In this document: in pieces, positions 24,368 through 33,718 of the stretch | How the letters are laid out: every line of letters starts with the position of its first letter | How positions within the stretch are numbered: position 1 is the first letter of the stretch | Assembly: GCF_029961155.1 (NCBI RefSeq) | Contig: NZ_JASBRH010000011.1 | Coordinates: 62,001 to 126,000 of the forward strand | Reading direction: 5' to 3' | Source: Pontibacterium granulatum | Lineage (GTDB): Bacteria; Pseudomonadota; Gammaproteobacteria; Pseudomonadales; Balneatricaceae | DNA: 64,000 nucleotides | Notes under the pieces: generated by a model | What the model was told of the DNA's origin: nothing | Seen by the model: only the letters and a program-made list of their open reading frames with translations | Databases searched by the model: none | Translations under genes and position numbers: made by a program

Positions 24368-26848
24368 TTAGCTGAGCGTGCGCAGCAGGCGGTAGCTGTT
24401 GCTCTCATCCACCCGGCGCCGTGCCAGCAGGCCGGTCAGGGTGAACAGGGCGGTGGCGGTGAGTGGCAACAAGACCCAGTTACTCGGATGCAACACCGGC
24501 TCGATCAGGACCAGTCGCTGGTGGATAAACCACAGCGCGATCTCTCCCAGCGCGGCAGCCAGCCCGCCGCACACCAAACCCAGCAGGGCAAACTCCAACA
24601 GATCCAGCTGACGGCACTGTTGTGGTGTCGCGCCCAATGTATGCAGCAGGGCGTTCTCGTAACGGCGCTGGTCCAGCTCCTGGCTGAGGGTGGTAAACAC
24701 CAGAATCAGCCCCGCCAGCAGGGTCAGCAGCATCACCATGCCGGAGGTGTCGCTAAGCTTGCCGATCAGGCTGCGTGCCTGCGCCAGCAACTGATCGATA
24801 TCGATCAGCGTGATGGTTGGGAACCGCTGCAACAGGGCGGCTGCAACCTTACGCTGCTCACCCTCGGCATGGAAACTGGTGATATAGCTCATTGGCATAT
24901 TATCCAGCGCGCCCGGTGTGAAGATCACATAAAAGTTGGGTTGAAACGATTCCCACTGCACAGCCCGCACCGAGGTGATTACTCCATCCACCGGAAAACT
25001 GCCCACGGTAAAGCTCAGCGTGTCGCCCAATTTCAGCCCCAGGGTGTTGGCAAACGCCTGTTCCACCGAGATATAGGCCGTATCCCCATCTGCCTGGGGT
25101 GACCAGCGGCCTGCCACCAGGCGGTTGTGGCCTGGCATCTCGGAGGTCCAGCTCAGGTTCAGTTCCCGGTTCAGGGCGTTGTGCTGGCGTTGCTCAGGGG
25201 TAAACGCAGTCGCCACCGGTTCGCCGTTCAGCGCCGAGATTCGCCCGCGGATCATCGGGTACAGGCTGCTGTTGAGCTGGTAGTTGTCCAGCACCTGATC
25301 CACGCCGTCGCGTTCGTGCGGCTGAATGTTGATCAGGAAGTGGTTCGGTGCGTCATCCGGCAGCTGGTTCTGCCAGCGCTCCATCAGGTCGGAGCGAGCC
25401 CAGAGGCTGATTGCCATCAGGGCCAGCAACAGGCTGATCACCGGGATCTGCATACGGTGCCAGCGTTGCTGTTGCTGTATGCGTAGACGCAGCAAGCGCA
25501 CCAGCGTGTGTTTACCGGCCAGGGCAAAGGCAGAAATGCGCAGCAGCCAAGCACCAAACTTACCTAATACCCAAGCGGTGATCAGCAGGGCGCCGATCAG
25601 GATCAGAGTCAGTTGCAAGTCCTCCAGGTAGAGCATCAGTAGGCCGGTCAGCAGAACCCCCGCCACCAGTTGCAGTACGCGCCCCCCCAGGGTGGTCGGT
25701 GCAGCTGTACGGCGGAACAGGTACATCACCGAGACTTGGCTCATCGCCACCATTGGCGGCAATCCCAAGGTGATCAGGCTGACCAGACCCAGCAACGCAC
25801 CGAGGCCATAGAATACCGGTTGGGCCAGAGGTACCGGTTGTGGCAACAGGTCACTGAGTAAAACGAGGGCGAACTGCTCCAGCAGCAGGGCGATGCCAGT
25901 ACCCACCAATGCGCAGGCCACCCAGGCCAGCAACAGCTGCAGCAGGAACAGTATCTGTAGCTGGCGTGCGGTCATGCCCAGGCTGAGCAGCACGGCGGCA
26001 CGATCACGTGAGTTGAGGGTGTAACGACGCAAGCTGAGGGCGATGGTCAGGGCCGAGATCAGCAGGGTCAGCAGTGCACCCAAGCGCAGGTAGCGCGAGG
26101 CATTGTTGAGGGCACTGCTGTTGATGTTGTTATTGCTGTTATCGAGAGTGATTAGTCGCTCATCGCTGGCCATGCTGGCCCGGATGCGGGCTTCCAGCTG
26201 CTTGAGTGCTTGCGGCTCACCGGCAAACAGCTGACGGTAACGGGCGCGGGACCCCACCCCCAGCAGTTTGGTGGCGGTCAGGTCCTGACGGTTGATGATC
26301 ACCTGCGGACTGAAGGTGCTGAAGCCGTTGCCTCGGTCCGGCGTGCTGGTGAGTTGTGCCGCCACGGTAAAGGTGGTGTAGCCCAGCTCGATCTGGTCGC
26401 CGACTTTCAGGTTCAGTCGTTCCAGTACGGAAGGCTCCGCCCACAGGGTGCCCGGTTCGGGTAGGTGGGGCAGCGTGGGTTGGGTGACAATCTTACCGCG
26501 TAGCGGGTAGGGGGCTTCCACCACCCGCAGGGAGATAAGCAGCAGATTGTCACCGGCTTCTATCATGGTCGGGAACTGAATGACACCGGAGGTTTCCAAT
26601 CCCAGTGAGCGCGCACGCTCGGCGATGGCCGGATCAATCGGACGGCCGCTGCGCAGGGTCATGTCGGCACCCAGCAGTTCGGCGGTCTGGCGCCCCAGGC
26701 TTTGTTCCAGGCGATCGCCCAGTACCGCGAGCAGGGTGGCGATGCTGATTGCCACGGTCAGTGCCAGCAGCAGGGCCCGCCAGATCGGCAGGCGGTTGGC
26801 GGCGAGGGTTTGTTGCCACGCCAGCTTGAGCAGGCTGTGGTTAGTCAT
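24368..26848 (-). CDS. ybbP: ABC transporter permease, YbbP type
   Basis: The 826-residue protein has a membrane segment at about 22-44, a large periplasmic MacB-like domain, FtsX-type helices at about 255-345, a second block of helices at about 385-500, a second periplasmic domain, and a C-terminal FtsX block ending LTGLLARRRV. This ten-helix double-FtsX plan matches YbbP. Its start overlaps the ybbA end by 8 nt, so the two are coupled. The transported substrate is not established; the conserved pairing with tesA suggests an envelope lipid or lipoprotein role (inference). Confidence 0.92.
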   Translation of the reverse strand: MTNHSLLKLAWQQTLAANRLPIWRALLLALTVAISIATLLAVLGDRLEQSLGRQTAELLGADMTLRSGRPIDPAIAERARSLGLETSGVIQFPTMIEAGDNLLLISLRVVEAPYPLRGKIVTQPTLPHLPEPGTLWAEPSVLERLNLKVGDQIELGYTTFTVAAQLTSTPDRGNGFSTFSPQVIINRQDLTATKLLGVGSRARYRQLFAGEPQALKQLEARIRASMASDERLITLDNSNNNINSSALNNASRYLRLGALLTLLISALTIALSLRRYTLNSRDRAAVLLSLGMTARQLQILFLLQLLLAWVACALVGTGIALLLEQFALVLLSDLLPQPVPLAQPVFYGLGALLGLVSLITLGLPPMVAMSQVSVMYLFRRTAAPTTLGGRVLQLVAGVLLTGLLMLYLEDLQLTLILIGALLITAWVLGKFGAWLLRISAFALAGKHTLVRLLRLRIQQQQRWHRMQIPVISLLLALMAISLWARSDLMERWQNQLPDDAPNHFLINIQPHERDGVDQVLDNYQLNSSLYPMIRGRISALNGEPVATAFTPEQRQHNALNRELNLSWTSEMPGHNRLVAGRWSPQADGDTAYISVEQAFANTLGLKLGDTLSFTVGSFPVDGVITSVRAVQWESFQPNFYVIFTPGALDNMPMSYITSFHAEGEQRKVAAALLQRFPTITLIDIDQLLAQARSLIGKLSDTSGMVMLLTLLAGLILVFTTLSQELDQRRYENALLHTLGATPQQCRQLDLLEFALLGLVCGGLAAALGEIALWFIHQRLVLIEPVLHPSNWVLLPLTATALFTLTGLLARRRVDESNSYRLLRTLS

Positions 26849-27551
26849 GGAGTGCTCCCGCCGTACGCCTCTCTTTCAGCTCGCCGTTGTGCAGGTGCAG
26901 GCGACGGTCACAGCGGGCTGCCAGGTGGTTGTCGTGGGTGATCAGCACCAGGGTGGTGTTCTGGTCGCGGTTAAGCTGGAACAGCTGTTCGATGATCGCC
27001 TCGCCGGTATGCTCGTCCAGGTTGCCGGTGGGTTCATCGGCAAACAGCAGGTCAGGTTCGGTGGCAAAAGCGCGGGCGATAGCGACACGTTGTTGTTCAC
27101 CGCCGGACAGCTCCGCCGGGTGATGGTCGAGACGTTCGCCCAGGCCAACCTGCTGCAGCCAGCTGCGCGCTTTGTCTGGCGCATCGGTGGTACCGCGGAT
27201 CTCGAGCGGCAGAATGACGTTCTCCAGGGCATTCAGCTCCGGCAGCAGGTGAAAGGTCTGGAATACAAAACTGATATGGCGGGAGCGCAGCTCGGCCCGC
27301 GCCTTCTCGTCCAGCTGATGGGTGGCCTGGCCGGCGATAGTGATGCTGCCCTCAGTGGCGAGATCCAGCCCGGCGAGCAGGCTCAGCAGGGTGGATTTTC
27401 CCGCACCGGACGGACCGGTGATGGCTACTGTCTCGCCCCTTTGGATCTGCAGACTGATGTTGCTGAACAGCTCCAGTGTCCCGGCTTGCGTGTCGAAACG
27501 TTTTGCGACATCTTGAGCAGATAATATGATTTCTGAAACAGGCCCGTTCAT
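26841..27551 (-). CDS. ybbA: ABC transporter ATPase, YbbA type
   Basis: The 236-residue ATPase has Walker A GPSGAGKST, Q-loop FVFQTFHLLPELNALENV (LolD/MacB group), signature LSGGEQQRVAIARA, and Walker B LLFADEPTGNLD. It energises YbbP. The start MNGPVSEIILS at 27551 overlaps the tesA ATG on the other strand; longer starts at 27584 or 27611 would reach well into tesA and are less likely, though not excluded. Confidence 0.93.
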   Translation of the reverse strand: MNGPVSEIILSAQDVAKRFDTQAGTLELFSNISLQIQRGETVAITGPSGAGKSTLLSLLAGLDLATEGSITIAGQATHQLDEKARAELRSRHISFVFQTFHLLPELNALENVILPLEIRGTTDAPDKARSWLQQVGLGERLDHHPAELSGGEQQRVAIARAFATEPDLLFADEPTGNLDEHTGEAIIEQLFQLNRDQNTTLVLITHDNHLAARCDRRLHLHNGELKERRTAGALHD

Positions 27552-28158
27552 GTTACGTATTCTCGTCCTTTCATGGCTCTTCATTATTGCCCCTATCAGC
27601 CAGGCGACCACACTGTTGGTACTGGGGGACAGCCTTTCCGCCGCCTACGGCATCGCTCCCGAACGTGGTTGGGTGGCGTTGCTGGACAAGCGCCTGCAGC
27701 AGCAGGGATATGCTGTGTCCGTGGTCAACGCCAGCATCAGCGGTGAAACCACTCAGGGTGGTTTGAGCCGCTTACCGCGGTTGCTGGAACAGCATCAGCC
27801 GGACATTGTGTTGCTGGAGTTGGGGGCCAACGACGGTTTACGTGGTACGTTCCCGCCGGTGATTCGGAGCAACCTGAATCGTCTGACCCAGCTCTCGAAA
27901 CAGCAGGGCGCCCGGGTGCTGGTGTTGGGTATGCAACTGCCGCCGAATTACGGCCCGGCCTACACCCGCCGCTTTGCGGAGGTGTTCACCGGGGTTGCCG
28001 AAACCCATGATACCGCCCTGGTACCGTTCTTCATGGAGAAGGTGGCACTGGAGCCGTCGCTGATGCAGGGCGACGGCCTGCACCCTAATGCAGCGGGACA
28101 GCCTTTTTTGCTGGATACGGTGTGGCCGGCGTTAGTACCGTTACTGCCTCGGCCGTAA
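27550..28158 (+). CDS. tesA: SGNH arylesterase / acyl-CoA thioesterase I, TesA type
   Basis: The 202-residue protein has a signal peptide (MLRILVLSWLFIIAPISQA) and all four SGNH blocks: GDSLSAAYG (Ser nucleophile), ISGET, GANDGLRG, and DGLHPN (catalytic Asp and His). It is a periplasmic multifunctional esterase, thioesterase and lysophospholipase in the family. The gene is divergent from ybbAP as in E. coli. Its last 74 nt overlap the 3' end of the histidine kinase gene on the other strand. Confidence 0.94.
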   Translation: MLRILVLSWLFIIAPISQATTLLVLGDSLSAAYGIAPERGWVALLDKRLQQQGYAVSVVNASISGETTQGGLSRLPRLLEQHQPDIVLLELGANDGLRGTFPPVIRSNLNRLTQLSKQQGARVLVLGMQLPPNYGPAYTRRFAEVFTGVAETHDTALVPFFMEKVALEPSLMQGDGLHPNAAGQPFLLDTVWPALVPLLPRP

Positions 28159-29866
28159 CCGGCAGCGGGATGGTCACATCCACCCAGGTGCCCGTGCCGG
28201 GGGCGCTTTGAATCTGGAACTGGCCGCCGAGTGCATTTACGCGCTCACGCATGCCGATCAGGCCAAAGCCTTCCGCACTTTCTCCATGCTGGATAAAACC
28301 CAGACCGTTATCGCGGATGGAAAGTTCCAGATAATCCTCATCTTCCTGCTGCCGACGGTGCAATTCCAGCGTGATATGGCTGGCCGAGGCATGGCGCACA
28401 ATGTTGGTGAGGGATTCCTGTACCAAGCGGTAAAGGGTGATGTTATAGGTTTCGCTCATCTCGTTGAGCGGACCACTGAAGCGGGTCTCAAGGCGCAGGC
28501 CCTGCTCCTGCAGGCGCAGGTTGGAGATGCACTCGTGCAGGGCATCCACCAGTCCCAGGTCATCCAGCGCGGTGGGGCGCAGGTAGCGCATCAGGTCGTA
28601 GGTAACCGCGTAGATGTGTCGGGCGATGGTATCGATGGAGTCGGCACTTTGGTGCACGGCGCTGGTCTCGTTGGGGTGCAGGCGCTTGAGCATACTGGCA
28701 TCGGTGCGGATTGCGGTCAGGGACTGGCCCAGCTCGTCGTGCAGCTCCCGTGCCAGGTGACGGCGCTCAGTTTCCTGCACTTCCATCACCTTGTGGGCCA
28801 GGCGCTGGTTTTCGTGCAGCTGGGCATTTAATTCGTGGGTGCGCAGGGAAACGCGGTCTTCCAACTGGTTGCGTTCGGTTTCCAGCTGCTGCAGAACCTC
28901 CTCCCGCTGGCGCTGGCTAGCGGATTTCTGTTCGTGATAGGCCTGGGCAAGCTTCAGCAACGCCAGCGAAAACAGCATTGCACCCAGCATCAGCATCCAG
29001 TTGATATCACTCCAGACCATGCTGCGGGACAGTTGTACCTGCAGGGGTTGACCAAAGCGGTTGAGCTTTTGGGTCACCGACAGGGTCGGTAGCCAGCTGC
29101 CTTCGGCCAACTGGCCGCTCTGCACCAGCAGATCGCCGTGGGCATCCAGCAGCGCCACCTTGGTGTAGCTGTCCTTGGCTGGTGCAGTCGGTAGCAGGCC
29201 TTCGTAGGTAATTACCAATGAGGCGACCTGAAGGCTCTCCAGCGAGTCGTTGCCGCTGTGTGGCACAACTGCCTGATAGAGGGTGTAGGCCGCGCGGCCA
29301 TCATCCAGAGTGAACGGTACCGTCGCCACCGGCCGGCGGTAATATACGCTGTCGAGGAAGGAGGAGGCGAACTGGGCGTCGCTGCTCATATCCAGTCCCA
29401 GAAAACGTCGGGTTTCCGAGTTGAACGGTTCTATAAAGGTAAACGGAAAAAACGCCCTCTCGCCATTGCTGCCAATGAGCTCCGGCCTGGCGTTGTTCTG
29501 GCGGATGCTGAAGTAGGTGTACCCGCGTGCATGCATCCCCTGCTCAAACCGACTTTGTTGGTTGGCAGTGACCCGCTCCTGTAACTGCAGTCGGGCGATG
29601 TGCGGATTACGCGCACGCATACTGGTGGCAAAGCGGCGTAGGGCCTGATGGTCATCCGGTTGGGCATCCACCAGGGTGGTAAAACTTTGCAGCAGCAGTT
29701 CGTTCAGGCGGGTGCGGTCATAGATGTTGTCGTAGAGGTAGCTGGCCTCTTCGCTGACCTGCTGCTGGATACGGGTGTAGTCGAAATTGATCAGAACCAG
29801 CTGGAGGCAGCCGGCCAGGATGAGCCACAAGGTGGGCAACGTCCATTTGTGCAGTGGGGTTTTCAC
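28085..29866 (-). CDS. Orphan sensor histidine kinase, HisKA_3 type
   Basis: The 593-residue protein has membrane segments at about 9-28 and near 295-315 around a periplasmic CHASE-like sensor domain (FDYTRIQQQV, YTYFSIRQNNARPE, SSDAQFASSFLDSVYYRRP). It then has a coiled coil and a NarX/UhpB-type core with phospho-acceptor His376 in RRHLARELHDELGQ, a neighbouring LVQESLTNIVRHA (N box), and DNGLGF. No response regulator is encoded beside it. Kinases of this type normally pair with NarL/LuxR regulators, so the partner must lie elsewhere. The end runs 74 nt into tesA, convergent. Confidence 0.9.
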   Translation of the reverse strand: MKTPLHKWTLPTLWLILAGCLQLVLINFDYTRIQQQVSEEASYLYDNIYDRTRLNELLLQSFTTLVDAQPDDHQALRRFATSMRARNPHIARLQLQERVTANQQSRFEQGMHARGYTYFSIRQNNARPELIGSNGERAFFPFTFIEPFNSETRRFLGLDMSSDAQFASSFLDSVYYRRPVATVPFTLDDGRAAYTLYQAVVPHSGNDSLESLQVASLVITYEGLLPTAPAKDSYTKVALLDAHGDLLVQSGQLAEGSWLPTLSVTQKLNRFGQPLQVQLSRSMVWSDINWMLMLGAMLFSLALLKLAQAYHEQKSASQRQREEVLQQLETERNQLEDRVSLRTHELNAQLHENQRLAHKVMEVQETERRHLARELHDELGQSLTAIRTDASMLKRLHPNETSAVHQSADSIDTIARHIYAVTYDLMRYLRPTALDDLGLVDALHECISNLRLQEQGLRLETRFSGPLNEMSETYNITLYRLVQESLTNIVRHASASHITLELHRRQQEDEDYLELSIRDNGLGFIQHGESAEGFGLIGMRERVNALGGQFQIQSAPGTGTWVDVTIPLPVTAEAVTVLTPATPYPAKKAVPLH

Positions 29867-29984
29867 TGTCAGACATCCTGTCTTGGGGTTAGTGGGCGAC
29901 CGATCTTGAAGAGCTGGTCAAATATTACGCTATTTGCTGAAGTTTGACGAGGCTGCCCGCCGCCGGTTCCATCCGGGGAAAGCA

Positions 29985-30008
29985 CAAGGCACCCCGCAGG
30001 GTGCCTTG
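29985..30008 (-). terminator. Probable terminator of sodB
   Basis: CAAGGCACCC and GGGTGCCTTG form a perfect 10-bp stem about 30 nt after the sodB stop. Only a mixed T stretch follows on the minus strand, so strength is uncertain. Confidence 0.6.
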
Positions 30009-30036
30009 ATCAAGATGTCGGAGAATCCTTAGCGGA

Positions 30037-30621
30037 TTAACCTGCTAGGTTTTCGTTGACGAAATCCCAGTTCACCAGGTTCCAGAACGCCGCCAGGTAA
30101 TCCGGGCGTACGTTGCGGTAGTCGATGTAGTAGGCGTGTTCCCACAGATCGACAGTCAGCAGTGCGGTCTGGCCTGCGGTCATTGGGGTACCTGCGTTGC
30201 TGGTGTTGACGATCTCCAGGGAGCCGTCAGGGTTTTTCACCAACCAGGTCCAGCTGGAACCGAAGTTGTTCACCGCTTTGTCGTTCAGCTCTTCTTTGAA
30301 CGCTTCGAATGAGCCCCATTTAGCGTTGATCGCATCCGCGACAGCGCCGGTTGGCGCACCGCCGCCGTTTGGCGACAGGCAGTTCCAGTAGAACGTGTGG
30401 TTCCAGATCTGAGCTGCGTTGTTGAACACGCCGCCTGCAGGGGCAGACATGATGATCTCTTCCAGCGTTTTACCTTCAAATTCGGAGCCCGGGACCAGAC
30501 CGTTCAGTTTAACCACGTAAGTGTTGTGGTGTTTACCGTGGTGGTAATCCAGGGTTTCAGCAGAGATGTGCGGTTCCAGCGCATCACGCGCGTAAGGCAG
30601 TGCTGGCAATTCAAAGCTCAT
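30037..30621 (-). CDS. sodB: Iron superoxide dismutase
   Basis: The 194-residue enzyme converts superoxide to oxygen and peroxide in the cytoplasm. Metal ligands are visible in the HHGKHHNTYV block, in NHTFYW, and in DLWEHAYYIDY. The string AAQIWNHTFYWNCLSP, with Gln in the second-sphere position before the NHTFYW block, is typical of Fe rather than Mn enzymes. GGAGGT lies before the ATG. It is monocistronic. Confidence 0.96.
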   Translation of the reverse strand: MSFELPALPYARDALEPHISAETLDYHHGKHHNTYVVKLNGLVPGSEFEGKTLEEIIMSAPAGGVFNNAAQIWNHTFYWNCLSPNGGGAPTGAVADAINAKWGSFEAFKEELNDKAVNNFGSSWTWLVKNPDGSLEIVNTSNAGTPMTAGQTALLTVDLWEHAYYIDYRNVRPDYLAAFWNLVNWDFVNENLAG

Positions 30622-30858
30622 GAGTATTTACCTCCATAGTAGTTACAACCATACTGCGATCTTTCCTATGACCTCAGCGCAGTAGAGCTGCATAAGTGAA
30701 TTGAGAATAGCACTGCCTTTCGCGGTTTTCATGGGACAAAACGTAAGGTTTTTTTGAATAGAAATACGCGGGTTGCGACTAAAGTCAGCTGTAAGAGCTG
30801 TGGTGAAGGCCTAGAATGGGGCTTCATAACAATAATCAGAACAAAGTGTTTACAAAAA

Positions 30859-31137
30859 ATGGGTAAGATTTTTCTCTGGATCGGAGCGGTATCACTGGCA
30901 ATCTACCTGGTCAAAACTCAGCTGTGGACGTCCAAGACGTACGAACCTTTTGTTGAAGCCTGTATGACCGGTGAAAACGCAACACAGGAGCGCTGTGAGT
31001 GCCTGGGTAAATATGTACACAAGCACTTCAGCGATAATGAAGTCCGCGCCATCATGGCACAGCGCCTGGACGGTGCCTTTGGCGAGAAGGTAAAAGAAGT
31101 GGTGGCGGCAGGTTCACAGGCCTGTGTGAGCCCTTAA
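30859..31137 (+). CDS. Small cysteine-bearing membrane-anchored protein
   Basis: The 92-residue product from MGKIFLWIGAVSLAIYLV has one N-terminal membrane segment. A soluble tail has Cys in CMTGENATQERCECLG and a last Cys near the end, which could form disulfides in the periplasm. A longer frame starts at 30754, but its extra 35 residues look non-coding. The ATG at 30859 has no clear ribosome site (only an A-rich run), so the start is tentative. Family not recognised; it is convergent with cysQ. Confidence 0.6.
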   Translation: MGKIFLWIGAVSLAIYLVKTQLWTSKTYEPFVEACMTGENATQERCECLGKYVHKHFSDNEVRAIMAQRLDGAFGEKVKEVVAAGSQACVSP

Positions 31138-31154
31138 CCTGTTCCTTTCGCTTT

Positions 31155-31970
31155 TCAGCCTGCGCCGTTCAGCGTGTGCAGCGGGAAGTCCGGATCACCC
31201 ACCACGTAGAAAAACGGGTTGGTCAGGTCCTCCCGCTGGTTGTATCTCAGCGGTGCCAGTGTGACCGCATTCACCAGTTTCCCGCCTGCTGCTTCCACAA
31301 TGGCCTGTGCCGCTGCCGTATCCCACTCCGAGGTTGGGAACAGGCGCGGATAAAGGTCGGCTTTGCCTTCGGCGATCAGGCACATTTTCAGTGAGCTGCC
31401 ACTGGCCAGGCTCTCCACCTGATCGAATTCCCCGGCCAGTTTTTCCAGCAGCTTGTCGTTCTGCTCCTGACCGTGGCGTCGGCTGGCGGTGACCACCAGG
31501 GTGCTGCCCAGCGGGCGGCTCTGGATGGCGTGTACGCTGCCGTCCGTTTCCTGTTTCCAGGCGCCTATGCGGGGGCCACCCCAGTAAGTTTCGCGGGTGG
31601 GGGGCAGGTGGATGATGCCAAGGATCGGTGCACCGTCCCGAATCAGGGCGATGTTGACGGTGAACTCGTCGTTGCGGCGGATGAACTCTTTGGTGCCATC
31701 AAGCGGGTCGATACACCAGAACAATTCCCACTGGCGGCGGGTGGCGAAGCTGATATCGTCAGCTTCCTCGCTCAACTGGGGGATGGTGGGGTTGAGTTGG
31801 TTCAGGCCCTTTTCAATTACCCGGTGGGCGGCCAGGTCGGCGGCGGTAACCGGCGAGTCGTCGCCCTTGGCCTGCACATCGAAGTCGTCGCGCTGGTAGA
31901 CCTCCATGATCGCGTTGCCGGCCTCTTCGCAGATGCGGCGCAGGTCGGGGATAAACAGGTCGATATCCAT
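31155..31970 (-). CDS. cysQ: 3'(2'),5'-bisphosphate nucleotidase CysQ
   Basis: The 271-residue inositol-monophosphatase-fold protein has metal-site motifs EEADD near residue 68, WCIDPLDGTKEFI near residue 90, and SEWDTAAAQAIVEAAGG near residue 213. It hydrolyses adenosine 3',5'-bisphosphate left from sulfate assimilation. Its ATG overlaps the nudE stop by one base (TGATG), so the two nucleotide-cleaning enzymes are cotranscribed. Confidence 0.95.
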   Translation of the reverse strand: MDIDLFIPDLRRICEEAGNAIMEVYQRDDFDVQAKGDDSPVTAADLAAHRVIEKGLNQLNPTIPQLSEEADDISFATRRQWELFWCIDPLDGTKEFIRRNDEFTVNIALIRDGAPILGIIHLPPTRETYWGGPRIGAWKQETDGSVHAIQSRPLGSTLVVTASRRHGQEQNDKLLEKLAGEFDQVESLASGSSLKMCLIAEGKADLYPRLFPTSEWDTAAAQAIVEAAGGKLVNAVTLAPLRYNQREDLTNPFFYVVGDPDFPLHTLNGAG

Positions 31971-32524
31971 CAGCGGCAGCTCTCGTTGGCCAGGAAAGTG
32001 CGGGTCATATAAAGGGCGGCGATGGCACGGCCTTCACTGAACTCCTCCTGCAGCACCAGGTTCTCCAGGTCTTCCAGAGGCCAGCTGACCACTTCCAGCT
32101 CTTCCGGTTCGTCGCCTTCCAGGCGGCATGGATAGAGGTCGCGGGCGATGATCACGTTGATGGTGTGTCCCATGTAGTTGGGGGCGGAGGACATCACCTT
32201 GAGGCTGTTCAGGCGCTCGGCGCCAAAGCCGGCTTCCTCTTTTAACTCGCGGTCGGCAGCCTGGTGGGCGGTCTCGCCAGGGTCGATCAGGCCCTTGGGC
32301 AGGGTGAGGGTGTAGTCCTCCAGACCGGCGGCGTACTCGCGGATCAGCAACACGTTGCCGTCGGCAGTAATGGGTACGATCATCACCGCACCGTGGCCGC
32401 GGGTGGCCAGGCGTTCATAGATTCGTTCGGCGCCGTTGGAAAAGCGCAGGCTCAGCTCTTCGACCTGAAACAGACGGCTGCTGGCGGTTTGGGTGACCTT
32501 CAAAATTTCCGGTTTAGCGGGCAT
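31970..32524 (-). CDS. nudE: ADP compounds hydrolase NudE (Nudix)
   Basis: The 184-residue protein has a complete Nudix box, GLIDPGETAHQAADREL followed by KEEAGFG, around residues 85-107. NudE cleaves ADP-ribose, NADH and diadenosine phosphates. The frame is open 37 codons upstream, but MPAKPEILKVT at 32524 matches the family start and leaves a 45-bp divergent gap to yrfG. The nudE|yrfG-hslR-hslO-pckA order resembles the E. coli chromosome. Confidence 0.94.
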   Translation of the reverse strand: MPAKPEILKVTQTASSRLFQVEELSLRFSNGAERIYERLATRGHGAVMIVPITADGNVLLIREYAAGLEDYTLTLPKGLIDPGETAHQAADRELKEEAGFGAERLNSLKVMSSAPNYMGHTINVIIARDLYPCRLEGDEPEELEVVSWPLEDLENLVLQEEFSEGRAIAALYMTRTFLANESCR

Positions 32525-32569
32525 ACTGTAATCACTCTCATTTGGCTTATCTCCCGGCGCATAATTTCC

Positions 32570-33235
32570 ATGATTGACTGGTCCCAAATCGATACCGTCC
32601 TGTTGGATATGGACGGCACGTTGCTTGATCTGCACTTTGACTCACATTTCTGGCTGGAGTTTTTGCCCCAGCACTATGCGAAGGTGCATGCGATGGAACC
32701 CGGCGAGGCGCGGGCGTGGTTACATCAGCGTATCATACAGGAGCAGGGCACACTAAATTGGTACTGCCTGGATTTCTGGAGCCGCGAACTGGGCATGGAC
32801 GTTCCCGAGCTGAAGAAGGAAGTGGCCGACAGAATCGCCTTTCGGCCACACGTGCAGGACTTCCTGACACGGCTGCGTCAGGAAAATATCCGCACGGTGA
32901 TTGTAACCAATGCCCATTACGGCAGTCTTAACCTTAAGAAGGAACGCACCGAAATCCACACGCTGGTGGATGAAGTGATCTGTTCCCACGATTTTCAGCT
33001 GCCAAAAGAGGATGTGCGCTTCTGGGATAAGCTGCACGAAGTCGAGCCGTTTAACCCGCAGCGCACGCTGCTGGTGGATGACAGCCTGCCGGTGCTGCGC
33101 TCGGCGCAGCAATACGGTATCCGTTACCTGCTGTCGATCTACCAGCCCGACAGCCAGGCGCCGCGCCGTGAGATCGATGAGTTCAACGCAATCGATCATT
33201 TTGATGAAATAATGCCGAAGAAGTCTGATTCATGA
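32570..33235 (+). CDS. yrfG: GMP/IMP nucleotidase YrfG (HAD family)
   Basis: The 221-residue HAD hydrolase has motif I DMDGTLLDL (nucleophile and acid Asp), motif II TNAH, and motif IV LLVDDSLP. It dephosphorylates purine nucleotides in the family. The ATG at 32570 is chosen because the longer frame reaches back into nudE. Its stop overlaps the hslR start (ATGA). Confidence 0.93.
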   Translation: MIDWSQIDTVLLDMDGTLLDLHFDSHFWLEFLPQHYAKVHAMEPGEARAWLHQRIIQEQGTLNWYCLDFWSRELGMDVPELKKEVADRIAFRPHVQDFLTRLRQENIRTVIVTNAHYGSLNLKKERTEIHTLVDEVICSHDFQLPKEDVRFWDKLHEVEPFNPQRTLLVDDSLPVLRSAQQYGIRYLLSIYQPDSQAPRREIDEFNAIDHFDEIMPKKSDS

Positions 33236-33630
33236 GTGAACAACAGGGTGACAAGGTCCGCCTCGATAAGTGGTTGTGGGCTGCCCGCTTTTACAAGACC
33301 CGCGCCATCGCCAAACAGATGATCGACGGGGGTAAGGTGCACTACAACGGCCAGCGTACCAAGTGCAGCCGACATGTTGAGATAGGGGCCACGATTCAGA
33401 TCCGCCAGGGTTTTGATGAGAAGGTGGTCATTGTAATGGCACTGTCTGATACCCGCCGGGGTGCCCCGGAAGCGCAAAAGCTGTACCGCGAGACCGAGGA
33501 GAGTATCGCCAAGCGTGAAGAGCATGCTGCGCAGCGCAAGGCGATGGGCTCCAGCCTCAATCCACGCAACCGTCCGAATAAGAAAGACCGCCGTCTGATC
33601 CGTGGATTTAAAGATCAGGTTGTCGAATAG
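33232..33630 (+). CDS. hslR: Heat shock protein 15 (ribosome rescue factor)
   Basis: The 132-residue protein has an N-terminal S4 RNA-binding domain (VRLDKWLWAARFYKTRAIA, GGKVHYNGQRTK) and a basic C-terminal tail (NPRNRPNKKDRRLIRGF). Hsp15 binds stalled 50S subunits carrying nascent chains. Translation is coupled to yrfG. Confidence 0.95.
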   Translation: MSEQQGDKVRLDKWLWAARFYKTRAIAKQMIDGGKVHYNGQRTKCSRHVEIGATIQIRQGFDEKVVIVMALSDTRRGAPEAQKLYRETEESIAKREEHAAQRKAMGSSLNPRNRPNKKDRRLIRGFKDQVVE

Positions 33631-33718
33631 ACAGCCCCGCAGAAGATAGCGCCCGTTCACTACCGTTTGTGGTAAGATGGCGGGCAGATTAACAACCTCG
33701 TCTATTTACTACCCTCAC

